Shown one piece after another: positions 64,000 through 64,000 of a DNA stretch of 64,000 nucleotides; position 1 is the stretch's first letter; each line of letters begins with the position of its first letter. The DNA is from Muricea muricata (lineage: Eukaryota; Cnidaria; Anthozoa; Malacalcyonacea; Plexauridae). The stretch spans positions 7,068,001 to 7,132,000 of the forward strand of contig OY979719.1 of the NCBI GenBank assembly GCA_963855995.1, written 5' to 3'. Both the position numbers and the translations under genes were made by a program. Below the pieces are notes generated by a model. It worked only from the letters and a program-made list of their open reading frames with translations, made no database searches and was not told the origin of the DNA.

Positions 64000-64000
64000 T

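Larger units (their letters stand above)
33600..64000. mobile_element. Endogenous Polinton/Maverick (adintovirus-like), right end outside
   Basis: Defined by gene content: family B DNA polymerase with Exo and Pol motifs, retroviral-type integrase with chromodomain, double-jelly-roll major capsid protein, probable penton, A32-like packaging ATPase and a fibre. This is the Polinton set. The left border is near 33,590-33,700 but I could not fix the terminal inverted repeat because the right end is out of view. After removing the two large insertions (35,791-36,980 and 48,307-60,927) about 16.6 kb of viral DNA remains in the window, normal for these elements. Many genes are broken, so it is a fossil provirus or a dead transposon copy. 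Confidence 0.92.

Overview
The window looks like a repeat-rich intergenic region of an invertebrate animal genome. An anthozoan cnidarian (coral or sea anemone) is my best guess. The evidence is AT-rich DNA, CR1/L2-like LINEs, BEL/Pao and Ty3/gypsy elements, many foldback MITEs, one spliced Roc-COR GTPase gene, and a Polinton/Maverick (adintovirus-like) element. No host lineage is proven by the sequence itself.

Layout. 1-3.6 kb: a decayed LINE with a foldback element in its 5' part. 3.7-7.6 kb: a Ty3/gypsy pol region (minus strand), broken by a TIR element with a tRNA-like core and by a hAT MITE with a perfect 8-bp target duplication. 7.6-14.2 kb: mariner-type MITEs, LINE fragments, and a BEL/Pao integrase tail split by a 2.3-kb LINE. 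14.6-17.9 kb: mostly unannotatable, with one gypsy integrase fragment. 17.9-20.9 kb: a 3-kb non-autonomous TTAA element, present again at 50.4-53.4 kb. 21.1-29.6 kb: the only likely host gene, a Roc-COR exon followed by three tandemly duplicated, phase-matched 51-nt exons, with MITEs and foldbacks in the introns. 29.9-33.6 kb: a minus-strand BEL/Pao element broken by nested insertions.

33.6-64 kb: an endogenous Polinton-like virus. It continues past the right edge. It encodes a protein-primed family B DNA polymerase (broken), a small membrane protein carrying three overlapping ESCRT late-domain motifs, a GIY-YIG/C2H2 protein, several small membrane proteins, a large virion-like protein, a DDE integrase with chromodomain, a probable penton/minor capsid protein, a double-jelly-roll major capsid protein (split), an A32-like packaging ATPase, and a collagen-containing fibre (frameshifted). 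Genes sit in compact divergent and convergent blocks. Gene ends repeatedly carry perfect AT-rich palindromes of differing sequence, a possible 3'-end 'hairpin rule'. No cysteine protease is visible in the window.

The virus is inactivated by frameshifts in the polymerase, integrase, fibre and two small genes, by a 5'-truncated LINE in the polymerase (35,791-36,980, 8-bp duplication), and by a 12.6-kb long-TIR element in the capsid gene (48,307-60,927). That element itself holds a TTAA foldback, the second 3-kb TTAA element, and a 5.6-kb hAT-like transposon (54,881-60,486) with a perfect 8-bp duplication and a 1049-aa transposase. The nesting gives a relative chronology: BEL/Pao, then Polinton, then 12.6-kb TIR element, then hAT-like and TTAA elements.
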